From Enterobacter huaxiensis (GTDB lineage: Bacteria; Pseudomonadota; Gammaproteobacteria; Enterobacterales; Enterobacteriaceae), in the NCBI RefSeq assembly GCF_003594935.2, contig NZ_CP043342.1, positions 3,534,001-3,598,000 of the forward strand: DNA of 64,000 nucleotides. Direction: 5' to 3'. The position numbers and the translations under genes were made by a program. The notes under the pieces are model-generated. The model ran no database searches. It worked only from the letters and a program-made list of their open reading frames with translations, and had not been told where the DNA came from. Of this stretch, positions 1 to 11,199 are shown piece after piece (position 1 is the first letter of the stretch; each line of letters opens with the position of its first letter).

Positions 1-276
1 CGCCAGCGCGTGGCGATTGCCCGGGCGCTGCTGCTGCGGCCTCAGCTTCTGCTGCTGGACGAGCCGACCTCGGCGCTGGATATGTCGGTGCAGGCGGAAA
101 TTCTCAATCTTTTGAACCGCCTGAAAGCCGAGCACGGCATGACCTATCTGCTGGTGAGCCACGACGCGGACGTGATTGCGCATATGTCCGACCGGGCGGC
201 GTTTATGGCGCACGGGGAGATCCAGAAGGTGTTTGACCGTGAGGCAATGTTAAGGGGTGAGCACAGGATGGGGTAA
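1..276 (+). CDS. Oligopeptide/dipeptide-type ABC transporter ATP-binding protein, C-terminal part
   Basis: The gene is cut by the left window edge; the open frame begins at base 1. What remains carries the end of the ABC signature ([11 protein letters not shown]), Walker B with its D-loop ([12 protein letters not shown]) and the H-loop histidine (LLVSHD). The phrase [15 protein letters not shown] is typical of the Opp/Dpp/Ddp peptide-importer ATPases, which sit on the cytoplasmic face and drive uptake of peptides, nickel or glutathione. The protein ends soon after the H-loop and has no visible C-terminal cysteine-rich or substrate-regulation extension of the kind many OppF/DppF proteins have. 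The substrate cannot be told from this fragment. Confidence 0.85.
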   Translation, partial: RQRVAIARALLLRPQLLLLDEPTSALDMSVQAEILNLLNRLKAEHGMTYLLVSHDADVIAHMSDRAAFMAHGEIQKVFDREAMLRGEHRMG

Positions 277-288
277 GTGCGCGCGGCG

Positions 289-380
289 GTGCCCGGTGGC
301 GCTGCGCTTACCGGGCCTACGTTTCGTGCCGCGTTGAGGTTTTTTTGTAGGCCGGGTAAGGCGTAGCCGCCACCCGGCAA
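289..380. repeat. REP/BIME-type palindromic repeat pair
   Basis: Two imperfect palindromes with the enterobacterial REP core lie in inverted orientation: GCCCGGTGGCGCTGCGCTTA followed by CCGGGC at about 289-320, and GTAGGCCGGGTAAGGCGTAG followed by CCGCCACCCGGC at about 347-378. They fill the gap between the convergent ABC gene and the cold-shock-domain gene. The second copy recurs almost exactly at 5267-5300 and 33614-33650. Confidence 0.85.
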
Positions 381-384
381 CAAA

Positions 385-858
385 TCACTTCAGCAGCTTC
401 ACCGTGGCGTCGATGTCGATCTCGTCTTCGGTAAAGATCATCGTCGTGTTCTGGAAGGTGGTGATCGCCAGCTTCTTCACCGAACGCGTTTCGCCCGGCT
501 TTTTATCGGACTTCGGCTTGATGCTGTTCATCAGCAGCCCTACCGACAGCACCGCGTTCTCTTTGTCGATTTTGGCATCAACCGGCTCTTCTTCGCTGAA
601 CACCACGAAGGATTTGATCGAGGTGAGCTTTACGCGCTCGCCCGCGATAAAGAGGTGCTTGCTTTCAGGGATCACCTTCACCGCATACGCGGAAAGGCCT
701 TTGTTGTTGGTGGTTGGCTCGAAGGTCACCGCCGCATCTTTCTTAATCAGATCAGGGTTGGCGACCTTAATCACATGAAAATAGCGGTTGTCGCCGTTTT
801 CATCTTTGATAAATCCGAAGCCTTTATCTTTAAACCACGTTGTGATTGTACCGTTCAT
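385..858 (-). CDS. Cold-shock-domain protein with a C-terminal extension (157 aa)
   Basis: The first ~65 residues look like a cold-shock OB-fold: MNGTITTWF, then an RNP1-like stretch KGFGFIKDENG and an RNP2-like YFHV, the aromatic patch that binds single-stranded nucleic acid. Unlike the ~70-residue CspA proteins it continues for ~90 residues into a hydrophilic region (about 66-157) that I do not recognise, perhaps a second small beta domain. A single-gene unit is likely: a REP pair follows the stop, and the bud operon terminator lies upstream on the same strand. RNA binding or chaperoning is a family-level inference; the role of the C-terminal part is unknown. Confidence 0.7.
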   Translation of the reverse strand: MNGTITTWFKDKGFGFIKDENGDNRYFHVIKVANPDLIKKDAAVTFEPTTNNKGLSAYAVKVIPESKHLFIAGERVKLTSIKSFVVFSEEEPVDAKIDKENAVLSVGLLMNSIKPKSDKKPGETRSVKKLAITTFQNTTMIFTEDEIDIDATVKLLK

Positions 859-933
859 CGCTGTTACCGCCTGTCAGATCTCTGAGACTAAAGTTTTGCA
901 GCGCGCAGTGTAATGCACAATGGCTGAGGAGAC

Positions 934-962
934 AAAAAAAAGCCCCTGCAATCGTGCAGGGG
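934..962 (-). terminator. Rho-independent terminator of the bud operon
   Basis: An 8-bp perfect stem (CCCCTGCA/TGCAGGGG) with a 4-nt loop is followed, on the minus strand, by a run of eight T. It lies about 30 bp past the budC stop codon and ends the budABC transcript. Confidence 0.9.
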
Positions 963-992
963 AAAGTTCATGTCAGAGCTTATCGTTATTTT

Positions 993-3463
<2,471 letters not shown>

Positions 3464-3476
3464 GGTAGTTCTCCTG

Positions 3477-4256
3477 TTAGTTTTCGACGGAACGGATCGC
3501 TGCATCAAGATTGCTGGGGTGAAGGTTGGCCTGTAAAAACGCGCTGTCGGCGGGCAGGTCAATCATGAGCTTGTGAATTTCACCGAAGGTGAGCACGCCG
3601 CTCTCCAGCTGGTAGTCGAGCAGATGTCCCCCGCCCTGACGGTCGTCGGTGATAAAGTGTTCGTGATAGCCCGCCACGTTAATGCCCTGCATATGCTGCG
3701 GCGTACGGAACCCGACCAGCACCCCTTCGCGCTGGTTAAAGCGGAACACCGGCTGGTCGTCCAGCACGTCGGTCATCGCCCTGTACGGCGGCGTCTGGCG
3801 CGGCACGGTGCGGGTGTGCGCATGGCGAAAATTGCCGTCGATGCGCAGCGCGCAGAACAGGTTATCGGAGGGGATCTGCTGGTCGATGACGTCGTGGATC
3901 TGCTGGCGGCTGACCGGCCCGTCGAAAGTTTTGCGGTACTGCGGCTGGAACCAGGTCATCACCGCGAATGGCGTTTTCTGGTCCGGCTTCGCGGCCCGGG
4001 CGCTGCCGTCGGCGCGCAGCTGGTAAACCTGGCTGCTGAAGGCGATCATCTCACCGTCCAGCTCGTTGAAGGTGCCAAGGCCAAAGTCACCGTGCGAAAG
4101 CAGGTCGGCAATCGTGGTCTCCCCTTCGTATACGCCGCTTAGCAGGGCGCTCATTAGCGATGTCTGATAGATCACGCTGTCAGGATGCTGGGCGGAGAAT
4201 CCCCGCAGGGTCTCGCACAGGCTGGCCTCACAGTCGCAGGCAGATGAATGCAGCAT
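3477..4256 (-). CDS. budA: Alpha-acetolactate decarboxylase
   Basis: The enzyme decarboxylates alpha-acetolactate to (R)-acetoin, the middle step of the butanediol pathway. It is 259 residues, the family length. The zinc ligands known for this family are visible as an HEH pair and a third histidine eleven residues on, in [10 protein letters not shown]...GGGHLLDY (roughly residues 190-205). ATG at 4256 is preferred over an in-frame TTG at 4274 because AGAGGA lies 8 nt before it and the N-terminus then aligns with Klebsiella BudA. It is the first gene of the operon and is transcribed away from budR. Confidence 0.95.
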   Translation of the reverse strand: MLHSSACDCEASLCETLRGFSAQHPDSVIYQTSLMSALLSGVYEGETTIADLLSHGDFGLGTFNELDGEMIAFSSQVYQLRADGSARAAKPDQKTPFAVMTWFQPQYRKTFDGPVSRQQIHDVIDQQIPSDNLFCALRIDGNFRHAHTRTVPRQTPPYRAMTDVLDDQPVFRFNQREGVLVGFRTPQHMQGINVAGYHEHFITDDRQGGGHLLDYQLESGVLTFGEIHKLMIDLPADSAFLQANLHPSNLDAAIRSVEN

Positions 4257-4361
4257 CGTGCTGGTCCTCTTCAACTTTATTTATAAAGGTTAAATAAATG
4301 TTGACCCGATTCAGCAGAGAGTTCCAATATAGAAACCATGCTGGTTTGAGACGTTTTTGAT
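4257..4361. promoter_or_regulatory. Divergent budA/budR control region
   Basis: This 105-bp gap separates the divergent budR and budABC start codons and must hold both promoters and the BudR site. An AT-rich stretch around 4276-4303 (TTTATTTATAAA) could supply a -10 for the budA side. I see no clear FNR palindrome. Exact promoter elements cannot be assigned by eye. Confidence 0.5.
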
Positions 4362-5243
4362 ATGGAACTTCGATATCTGCGGTATTTTGTCGCCGTGGCA
4401 CGCGAGCGACACTTCACAAAGGCGGCTAAAGCGCTGGGTATTTCACAGCCTCCTCTGAGTCAGCAGATCAAGCGGCTCGAAGAGGAAGTGGGCACGCCGC
4501 TGTTCAGGCGCCTGACGCGAGGCGTGGAGCTGACCGAGGCGGGAGAGGCCTTCTACGAGGACGCCTGTAAAATCCTGGCGATGAGCGACGCCGCGCTGGA
4601 GAAAGCCCGGGGCATCGCGCGCGGGCTGAACGGCAGCCTGTCGATTGGCATCACCAGCTCCGACGCCTTTCACCCCAAAATCTTCACCCTGATCCGCCAG
4701 TATCAGGTGCAGAACATGGCGGTGCGGGTTCATCAGGTGGAAGCCAACATGTCTTCGCTGATGACGATGCTGGCGGAGGGTGAGCTGGATATTGCCTTTG
4801 TGCGCCTGCCGTGCGAGAGCAGCAAGGCGTTTGACCTGAAAATCCTCGACCGTGAGCCGATGGTGGTGGCGCTGCACCGCGACCACCCGCTGGCGGCGTG
4901 CGGCGAACTGGCGCTGGAGCAGCTTCGTGATACGCCGGTGGTGCTGTTCCCGCAGGAAGTCGCGCCGGGGCTGTACGACCGGGTTTACGGCTGCTGCGAA
5001 CGGGCCGGAATTGACGTACAACGCGCGCTGCAGTCGTCTCAGCTTTCCTCCTCCCTGAGCATGGTTTCCGCGGGCGGCGGCTTCGCCCTGGTGCCGCAGT
5101 CGATGGCGGCCATTTCACAGCCGAATGTTACCTATCATGCGCTGAGCGCGCCGGCGCTTTATACCGATATCGCCATCTGCTGGCGGCGCTTTGAACGTTC
5201 CCGGACGGTGAAGCGGTTTCTGGCGATGATGAGCGAGGGGTAG
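4362..5243 (+). CDS. budR: LysR-family regulator of the butanediol operon
   Basis: This is a typical LysR regulator of 293 residues. The N-terminal winged helix has the family phrases YFVAVARERHFTKAAKALGISQPPLS (written across residues ~8-35) and RRLTRGVELTEAG; the C-terminal periplasmic-binding-like domain follows from ~90. In Klebsiella and relatives BudR activates budABC in response to acetate and low oxygen. Divergence from budA and the sequence family support that role here. A REP element follows the stop codon. Confidence 0.92.
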   Translation: MELRYLRYFVAVARERHFTKAAKALGISQPPLSQQIKRLEEEVGTPLFRRLTRGVELTEAGEAFYEDACKILAMSDAALEKARGIARGLNGSLSIGITSSDAFHPKIFTLIRQYQVQNMAVRVHQVEANMSSLMTMLAEGELDIAFVRLPCESSKAFDLKILDREPMVVALHRDHPLAACGELALEQLRDTPVVLFPQEVAPGLYDRVYGCCERAGIDVQRALQSSQLSSSLSMVSAGGGFALVPQSMAAISQPNVTYHALSAPALYTDIAICWRRFERSRTVKRFLAMMSEG

Positions 5244-5266
5244 CCGCCGGTTTGGTTGGGGGGTGT

Positions 5267-5300
5267 TGTAGGCCGGGTAAGGCGTAGCCGCCACCCGGCA
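5267..5300. repeat. REP palindrome
   Basis: GTAGGCCGGGTAAGGCGTAG followed by CCGCCACCCGGCAA, nearly identical to the second REP at 347-380. It lies just downstream of budR. Confidence 0.85.
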
Positions 5301-5473
5301 ATGCCCTTCTGGAAGCCGCCTCGCAAACCTGCAAGCAACCTTATGTAATTCAGGGGCATCCCTTTTAATCCCTTCTTCGCGGTCGTAAAGTGCCTGCGTT
5401 GCGGCACATCCGTAACCGGGCGTAGGAACCCGTTAGCATAACGTGACGTTAAATTGCAAAAAGAGGATGCTAA

Positions 5474-5929
5474 ATGGCTACTATTCCTGAGTTTTCTTAT
5501 GCGCTTTCTGAAGAAAGCGCTGTTCATCACCTCATCAATCTTGAGCTTTGCGATTCCGCAGATCTCTTCGAACTGGCTGACACCTGCGCCGCCTGTGTGA
5601 GCGTGCTGGTTGAAACTGACGATCCCGTGACGTTTTCTATACTTTGCGAGCGCTTGCTGGAACTGCTTAAACGCCTGCGTGAACGTTGCGATACGGAACT
5701 GCCCCCACATTTGGTTGAACGACTCATCGCGGGGGAGAAGATCGTTTCCTGCGTGCCGGACTGCTGGCAGGAGACGGCGTTGCAGGTGGATTATGCTGTG
5801 GCGTTAACGCTGGCGGTGATGGGCGGGACACTGCCTGCGAGCGTGGCGAAAGAACTCACTGGGCTACTGCATGATATGGTCTGGCTGCTGGCTGAGTTTG
5901 TGAAGGAGCCGTATATTCCGGTGCATTAA
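5474..5929 (+). CDS. Hypothetical protein, 151 aa
   Basis: I do not recognise this protein. It is acidic and probably all-helical, with cysteines at several places (LELCDS, DTCAACVSV, SILCERL, VSCVPDCW) and no signal peptide or clear membrane segment; the hydrophobic stretch VDYAVALTLAVMGG near residue 115 is too short and polar-flanked to be convincing. AGAGG sits 7 nt before ATG and supports the start. It is a single gene between a REP element and the next unknown gene. It may be accessory DNA at the edge of the Rhs island. Confidence 0.6.
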   Translation: MATIPEFSYALSEESAVHHLINLELCDSADLFELADTCAACVSVLVETDDPVTFSILCERLLELLKRLRERCDTELPPHLVERLIAGEKIVSCVPDCWQETALQVDYAVALTLAVMGGTLPASVAKELTGLLHDMVWLLAEFVKEPYIPVH

Positions 5930-6048
5930 GGCGGGTGATAGAAGACCGGGGTTCTGCTGCTGCGGACGGGCGAGGATTTCGGCCAGATACCCCTCTCTTT
6001 TCCTGGTAATTGTATATATCAAAGCATCTGTTACTCTGGCTGGGCTCA

Positions 6049-6086
6049 AAGGATGACAAGGATGACAAGGATGACAAGGATGAGAG
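6049..6086 (+). repeat. Tandem 9-bp repeat, about four copies
   Basis: The unit GGATGACAA occurs three times in a row from 6051 and a fourth, degenerate copy (GGATGAGAG) runs up to the next ATG. Every unit carries an AAGGA-like ribosome-binding sequence and an ATG. The last copy provides the probable ribosome-binding site of the gene starting at 6087. Confidence 0.9.
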
Positions 6087-6677
6087 ATGCTGAATCCAGG
6101 ATTCGTTACCCGCAAAGCGCTTACTCACTGGCGGGACGTTCCCGCTTTTCTACCCCAGTTTCAATTTCATGAGAAACATCGAACGGTCATTCATACTGAT
6201 CATCCTGAAACTATTCTGCCATTGATTGCTAACTTTGACGTCCGGCAAGACCCCGTGATTCGGCGGCTAATGTCATTACGTCAAATACCGCAGAAATTTC
6301 TGCGCAACCCGCAGTCTAACGCGATCGGCGACTTTGGTTTGCACAGCTTTACCCTTTTGAAAAGCTCAGCATCTGAGCTGTGCTATGGCTTAATCGGGCA
6401 ATTCTGGCGGACAGATTTCGGTCTGGAAGACGTGCCGGATGCCAGTGCTTTTCAGACGCCAGCCGCTCCGGGCAGTGCGAAATTGTTACTTCGCTATCGG
6501 ATAACGGAACTGGTGCCAGGGCAACATGAACTCTGCACGGAAACGTTCGTCAATTGTCCGGACAGAAGCACTCGGCTAAGGATGACAGCTTACTGGCTGG
6601 TAATCCGGGCGGGCAGCGGCTGGATCCGTAAAAGGACGCTGAAGGCGGTCAGAGAGAATATTGAAAGTCAGACGTGA
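6087..6677 (+). CDS. Hypothetical protein, 196 aa
   Basis: I do not recognise the family with confidence. The N-terminal ~35 residues are followed by a region (HEKHRTVIHTDHPETILPLI, then a C-terminal MTAYWLVIRAGSGWIRKRTL) whose alternating strands and final helix resemble SRPBCC/START-like lipid-binding folds; that is an impression from pattern only. There is no signal peptide. The ATG at 6087 follows AAGGATGAGAG, the last copy of the 9-bp tandem repeat, so translation initiation sits inside repetitive DNA. The gene stands alone between an unknown 151-aa gene and a broken glycine-rich peptide gene. Confidence 0.55.
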   Translation: MLNPGFVTRKALTHWRDVPAFLPQFQFHEKHRTVIHTDHPETILPLIANFDVRQDPVIRRLMSLRQIPQKFLRNPQSNAIGDFGLHSFTLLKSSASELCYGLIGQFWRTDFGLEDVPDASAFQTPAAPGSAKLLLRYRITELVPGQHELCTETFVNCPDRSTRLRMTAYWLVIRAGSGWIRKRTLKAVRENIESQT

Positions 6678-6759
6678 GGTGTACCTGTGAAATGTTCCGA
6701 AAGGGAACCTTGCGGGAATATTTTCCTGAACGTTTATGGGTTGAACAATGGAGGTTTTG

Positions 6760-7012
6760 ATGAATAAGCGCTATTGCATGTTTCCTCTTTCTCAGTGCGT
6801 TCGCTGTAAATGCTGCTGATGGCGGTAAGGGTGGTGATGGAGGAAATGGCTCTGATGGCGGAAACGGTTCTGATGGCACCGCCTCATCTAATGGCCGAGC
6901 GGGTTGTCCGGGCGGAACTAGTCCGGATCCATCGGGGCATTTTTATCTTCCCGGTACAAAACAGCAATGCAACCCGGGGAAGCAGGATGCAATGAAGAGC
7001 GCCAGGCAATGA
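6760..7012 (+). pseudogene. Frameshifted glycine-rich secreted peptide gene
   Basis: GGAGG followed by TTTTG and ATG at 6760 opens a frame that dies after 19 codons. One base over, the second frame reads through a plausible signal-peptide core and cleavage site (CFLFLSAFAVNAA at about 6779-6817), then a Gly/Asp/Asn/Ser-rich stretch (DGGKGGDGGNGSDGG...), a Cys-containing tail, and stop at 7010-7012. Joining the two frames by removing one base in the signal-peptide region would give an ~83-residue exported peptide. The gene is either broken by a +1 slip or carries a sequencing error. Function unknown. Confidence 0.55.
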
Positions 7013-7286
7013 GATAAAGCGTGACAATACGCTAGCTCATCCTGATTCTGTTTCCTTACCTGCCTCCAGCTCCCGGCAAAATGTTTAGCAAGGTAAAAGA
7101 TAGGCATCACGACGACACCGACAGAAAAGCGTTTATGGAAAGCTTCTCCATGAAAAAAAACAGAACCACCTGAGTGCTTCTCACGAAAAAATCGATTTGA
7201 TCTTTTCGGGCAGCACGAGGTTGAAAAGAGCTATCGATCCAGCGTTATTATTACAATAATGTTGACCTTATCTGGGTTCGGTATAT

Positions 7287-7673
7287 TCATCCTTTAGTTA
7301 AGCGTCTATTCATTATGTCATTAACATAATGTTCAATCGAAATATTGTGCTCCCCATTAATCTGAGAAATGAATGCGCTAAGATGCTCTTGCGATGCATG
7401 AAGAGTAGTGGCGATAAGGTTATCAAAATCGTTCTGAGTGAATCGTTTGTGTCCCTTCAACGTCGAACGCTGGAGCAAAGTGTGTGCGGTCACTTCCAGG
7501 ACGGCCCGCCGGTAATGATCGGACAGCAGGACGTCAAGATCGGTCTGAAGAATATCAAACTCAAAATGAAAGCTGACAAATCCCGATTCGACAGGTAATG
7601 AATAAATCAATTTGTCACCTAATTGCTCAACGTAAGGTTCATATCCTTCTCCCATTACTCGCGTAGTCTGCAT
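7287..7673 (-). CDS. Hypothetical protein at the end of the Rhs island (possible immunity protein)
   Basis: A 128-residue soluble protein with no signal peptide or recognised motif; it is rich in His, Leu and Thr (for example RRAVLEVTAHTLLQRS). AGAGGGG just upstream supports ATG at 7673. It is transcribed in the same direction as the Rhs remnants and immunity genes and lies at the distal end of that array, so it may be an immunity protein that has lost its toxin. That is inference from position only. Confidence 0.5.
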   Translation of the reverse strand: MQTTRVMGEGYEPYVEQLGDKLIYSLPVESGFVSFHFEFDILQTDLDVLLSDHYRRAVLEVTAHTLLQRSTLKGHKRFTQNDFDNLIATTLHASQEHLSAFISQINGEHNISIEHYVNDIMNRRLTKG

Positions 7674-7832
7674 ATAACCCCTCTTCTTTCATGCATTAGA
7701 TTAATTCCACTTGAATAAAAACACAGAATTACTATTTTAAATCTTGCTTACAATACCCCGTAATAAAAAAGAGAATATATCCTCGCTATAAAATTATATT
7801 TTACCGTGCGGGTTTCCTTTTAAAGAAAAAAT

Positions 7833-8417
7833 CTATCCATAAAAATAATTATAAAACGCATTGAAATTTTCATTACCAATAAGAGGCACAATCCTTTCCC
7901 GCAGCTCATCAATAAAATCATCTTTTACTTCGTAATTATCATCTGCTATATCAAAGATATCGTATTGACCATATACCAAATCAATAAGCTCAGCTAAAGA
8001 ATATATGAACCCAGAGAGACTACTAGCTATCTGAAACGGTTCAATTACATCATAACCTGCATAAACAGAGGAACTCCCTTCACCGATAACCGCAATTATA
8101 GGTTTACCTCCACCTAAATCATCGCCAATAGCAAGAAAATTATCTGGTAAGTGTTCATAACCACTTTGAGCCTTCAAGAGTTAATTGACTGAGTGAAATT
8201 TAATTGGCGTGAAGCCTGTTTCAATCTTTAACTTTTCAGGATTATAATTTTTATATAAAAAATCCACCTCTGTTGAACGAGGTAAGTCGGACGGGAAGGC
8301 ATTGTCCAGATCATTGACGGTGCTGAAACTCCCTGACAGCGAGTATTTATTGCAAATGACAATAAGCTGTTTTAATGCTTTTTCAATCTCATTCACAATG
8401 GTCTCAGACGCATCCAT
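7833..8417 (-). pseudogene. Immunity-like gene broken by an in-frame stop (paralogue of 13589-14161)
   Basis: The two halves align end to end with the intact 190-residue protein at 13589-14161: the upstream half begins MDASETIVNEIEKALKQLI and ends at a TAA (8181-8183), and the same frame resumes at once with LLKAQSGYEHL. In the intact copy the equivalent codons read SELSKAQSGY, so point changes have turned a sense codon into TAA without any frameshift. The DNA just upstream of both starts is also shared. The fold is probably SMI1/KNR4-like, with the GDD-GGGKPIIAV strand. Expected product: a 79-residue fragment, unless the stop is read through or translation restarts. Confidence 0.75.
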
Positions 8418-8526
8418 AAATATAGCCCTCAGTAATAACCAATTAATTTAGAATAACATTCTCAGTATGTACTACCTTCAAACAAGCTAAGTAAATCAAT
8501 TTTCAATTACTCTCTCGATCTTTAAA

Positions 8527-8871
8527 TCAAAGCTCTATGAAATTATCGTTCTCGAGATAAAAATTTAAACCTGATATGAAATCCTCTACAGATGGCTTTT
8601 CTCTTTGGATAGAGATATTATGTAATACATCTATAAATTGCTCTCCATAGAAAAAGAGCTCTAGCGAATTTTCGACAACAAAATCAGGATATACTTCCTC
8701 ATCGTCATCACTAATGACAGGATAGTTATCTAAATAACAAACAAGCTCTTCTTTAGCATATGCTTCATATTCTTTTGTATACACACAAAAATTATCTAAT
8801 GTATTCCCACCCATAACTTTACATATTAAGTCATCTAAACCATACGCTTTTCTGTATTCTAACCGACTCAT
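8527..8871 (-). CDS. Small acidic immunity-like protein, 114 aa
   Basis: The protein is acidic and soluble (start MSRLEYRKAYGLDDLI, then an Asp/Glu-rich centre) and has the size and composition of cytoplasmic immunity proteins from Rhs/CDI arrays. I cannot name its family. ATG at 8871 is chosen because AAGGA lies 8 nt upstream; a GTG two codons earlier is less well placed. No toxin tip is directly attached, so it would be an orphan immunity gene in the displaced-tip array. Confidence 0.55.
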   Translation of the reverse strand: MSRLEYRKAYGLDDLICKVMGGNTLDNFCVYTKEYEAYAKEELVCYLDNYPVISDDDEEVYPDFVVENSLELFFYGEQFIDVLHNISIQREKPSVEDFISGLNFYLENDNFIEL

Positions 8872-9022
8872 ACGCACAATCCTTGAGGCTTATCTTTCAT
8901 ACTTTGCAAAGCAAGTAGTTAATGATAAGTTCATATATTCCACTGAACTGTAATTTAAATGATTTTTATAATCCGGGAAATTATCCCCCGGACCATTTTG
9001 ACTAATTCAAATCTTACTCATA

Positions 9023-9580
9023 TTAATAAATAGGGTCGGCAAAGTCTATTCCTTTCACGTTATTCTTAGAAAGGAACTCTTTAAATTCATTTGAAATAAT
9101 TATGCAAGATTTATACTCACTACATCTTGCCATACTAAAATCTTCAATAACATTTTCTTTGAAGACTATTTTACTAAACTTCCTTGGACCATTAGGTAAA
9201 TAACTTAATATAGGTTGACTTTCCGAAGATTCCATATCGATGCATGAAACCTCTCTTAGTATATTAATTATTTTATACCCTTGATGTTGGGTTTCATTTA
9301 CAGATACAGTTGCGTCAATAAGTTGAACATCAGTCCGAAAAACATCGTAACAAGAAATTAGTGATGCTAGTCTGGGTGATATGAATATAGGCCCATCACT
9401 ATAATAAAAATCATATGCAAGCAGTGCCTTCTCACTCACCTTAGATTTTAATTTAAAAAAACACCCCTCGTTAGTTTCAATTGATTTACATTGATAGAAA
9501 GCACTTCCAGATATGTCAGGATGCTGGTATTCAAACCAATAACTATTGGGGTAATCAGAAGCAATTCGTAGCTCATACAT
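9023..9580 (-). CDS. Probable immunity protein for the AHH-type Rhs tip (Imm11/DUF1629-like)
   Basis: This gene starts 3 bp past the stop codon of the AHH-type Rhs tip, the usual toxin-immunity spacing. ATG at 9580 has GTGAGG eight nt upstream; an in-frame GTG at 9589 would overlap the toxin. The 185-residue product has no signal peptide, and its ending (SNEFKEFLSKNNVKGIDFADP) resembles the closing G-[IV]-x-F motif of DUF1629/Imm11 proteins, from memory only. Its likely job is to bind and block the neighbouring nuclease in the cytoplasm. If the tip is silent, it may protect against sister cells that still deploy it. Confidence 0.65.
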   Translation of the reverse strand: MYELRIASDYPNSYWFEYQHPDISGSAFYQCKSIETNEGCFFKLKSKVSEKALLAYDFYYSDGPIFISPRLASLISCYDVFRTDVQLIDATVSVNETQHQGYKIINILREVSCIDMESSESQPILSYLPNGPRKFSKIVFKENVIEDFSMARCSEYKSCIIISNEFKEFLSKNNVKGIDFADPIY

Positions 9581-9582
9581 AC

Positions 9583-10459
9583 TTAGCACCTCACTTTTCT
9601 AACCGAATTTTTGTTAAGAATACTTTTCCCACCGCGTAAATCGGCACGTTCATTTTTTATAATTTCACTAACAGCCTGTTTATACTCTGCTTGTTTCCAG
9701 CCGTTTTCCTTCCCGTATTCATATATAGCATCCATCTGGTCACCTATATTTTTTGTATAAACAGGATGAGACCCACTATGGATTGTTCTTGTCGGATGGT
9801 AATCAACTGACTTAGGTAAATAAATAACATTTTCAATATCATGGATATTAAAATCAGCCGCTTTTATTAAATCATGGCCTTTTAACTGTTGTGGAATAAT
9901 ATGATGCTTTTGGAAACCAGTAATACTCGGCATCGTGTTATAGGTCAGCAATCCCAGCGGATCAATCCACCCCAACGGATTCGGCGCATACTGATAAAGG
10001 TTCCACCCACCATTCAGCCCAATCGGATCCTGCACAATAAACCGCCCGACCTGCGGGTCGTAGTAGCGGAACAGGTTATAGTGCAGCCCCGTTTCACCGT
10101 CAGCGTACTGCCCGGCATAGCGAAGCGTCTGGTGTGCCATCGCCGAGCGATTCACAAGCCGTGAGAACCCTTCGCTCTGGTGGCGTACCTCGCTAAAGCT
10201 TGCCGTACTGGCCGCTCCAGCGCACCGCGCCGCGCTCGTCTGTCACTTCAAGCGGCGCGCCGTTCAGATCGGTATTGAACCAGTAAATCTCACCGCAGCT
10301 CTGGTCACGAAGGTGATCCACCCGCGCCAGCGGGCTCCAGGCTTCATTCGGGTCGTAAACATAGGTGCTGCACAGCCCGCTCTCCTGCTGCTCCTGCAGC
10401 AGGCGGTAGCCCTGCCACAGGAAGCGGGTGTTGGCGGTGCCGTGCGTCGTGGCGACGAT
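9583..10459 (-). pseudogene. Displaced Rhs C-terminal tip with HNH/EndoVII (AHH-type) nuclease, frameshifted
   Basis: The upstream part (10156-10459) is closely similar to the Rhs core DNA at about 16155-16475 of the intact gene but carries an extra T near 10200, which breaks the frame. The final 190 codons are open: the RHS-repeat core end ([19 protein letters not shown], then [11 protein letters not shown]), followed by a unique tip with KHHIIPQQL, an [13 protein letters not shown] segment and HSGSHPVYT, typical of AHH nucleases of the HNH/Endonuclease VII superfamily. It has no PAAR region and cannot be exported by itself. It is best seen as an orphan tip that can recombine onto the intact Rhs through the shared core. 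Confidence 0.8.
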
Positions 10460-10612
10460 TTTCCGATTAGAAAACAGTACTTACCAGACTAAAAAAGGTT
10501 GATGCGGCAGAATTACACTCACATTCTTTGATTATTATTACCAAAGCATGAAAATTAGTACCAGCCCAAGAAACACCAAAAACTGGCACCTAATTTTACA
10601 TACTTTTTGTAA

Positions 10613-10834
10613 CTAGAACCACTTTGTGATTCTAGTAAAGAAGGATTGACAAGCATCGTTTTCAGTAGCAAAGTATTCTACCTCTGTGCGTTTTCCATGT
10701 TCACTATAAAAAACACACCATAGCCCTCCATCGAGGATCAAACATAATGCCTCATCCTCAACACCATCAATAGAATAGCTATCTCTTGGTATTTTTAATT
10801 TATACAACTCATTTTGTAACTCTACTCTACCCAC
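10613..10834 (-). CDS. Small orphan protein in the Rhs tip array, 73 aa
   Basis: A short soluble protein (for example LCLILDGGLWCVFYSEHG and EVEYFATENDACQSFF) of the type that accompanies Rhs tips as immunity proteins. I do not know the family. The only upstream start is GTG at 10834, without a clear ribosome-binding site, so this may be the tail of a longer lost gene. No toxin adjoins it directly; the upstream WHH tip has its own SUKH immunity gene. Confidence 0.45.
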   Translation of the reverse strand: MGRVELQNELYKLKIPRDSYSIDGVEDEALCLILDGGLWCVFYSEHGKRTEVEYFATENDACQSFFTRITKWF

Positions 10835-11199
10835 CGGTTAAGCCTTGTGCTTGCTAAATTAATTTCAAATATCCGGAATCAATATAACTCTGCATACATT
10901 ATTGGGGCTTATATTGAGTATCCGTATCCAATTTACCAAACAAAGGGACAGTTTTACTTCCCTATACGCTTGGTATACATCTCATAAATAATATAAGGTT
11001 GTGCATCAGTTCCTGGAAGCAAAGCGCGTATCGGATCTGAAAATTTCAATAGTTACCGTACAATATCAATAAATCCGACATAAGCCGGGCTATAAATTAT
11101 TAAATCAATGACTGAACTTAAATATTTTAGACAGACTCTGACTTTAGATTTCGACAACAACAACCTCACTTTCGAGAATTTTAGAAACTGCCTTTACTT
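10835..11199. other. Intergenic stretch without a supported gene
   Basis: This is 365 AT-rich bases between the SUKH immunity gene and the 73-aa orphan. A short plus-strand frame at 11108-11344 is mostly the antisense of the SUKH gene. I see no RNA gene or repeat here; it is probably decayed island DNA. Confidence 0.5.

Noticed and set aside
7081..7173. 30-codon frame with an ATG, His/Asp-rich
   Set aside because: No ribosome-binding site and no recognisable feature; too short to support.
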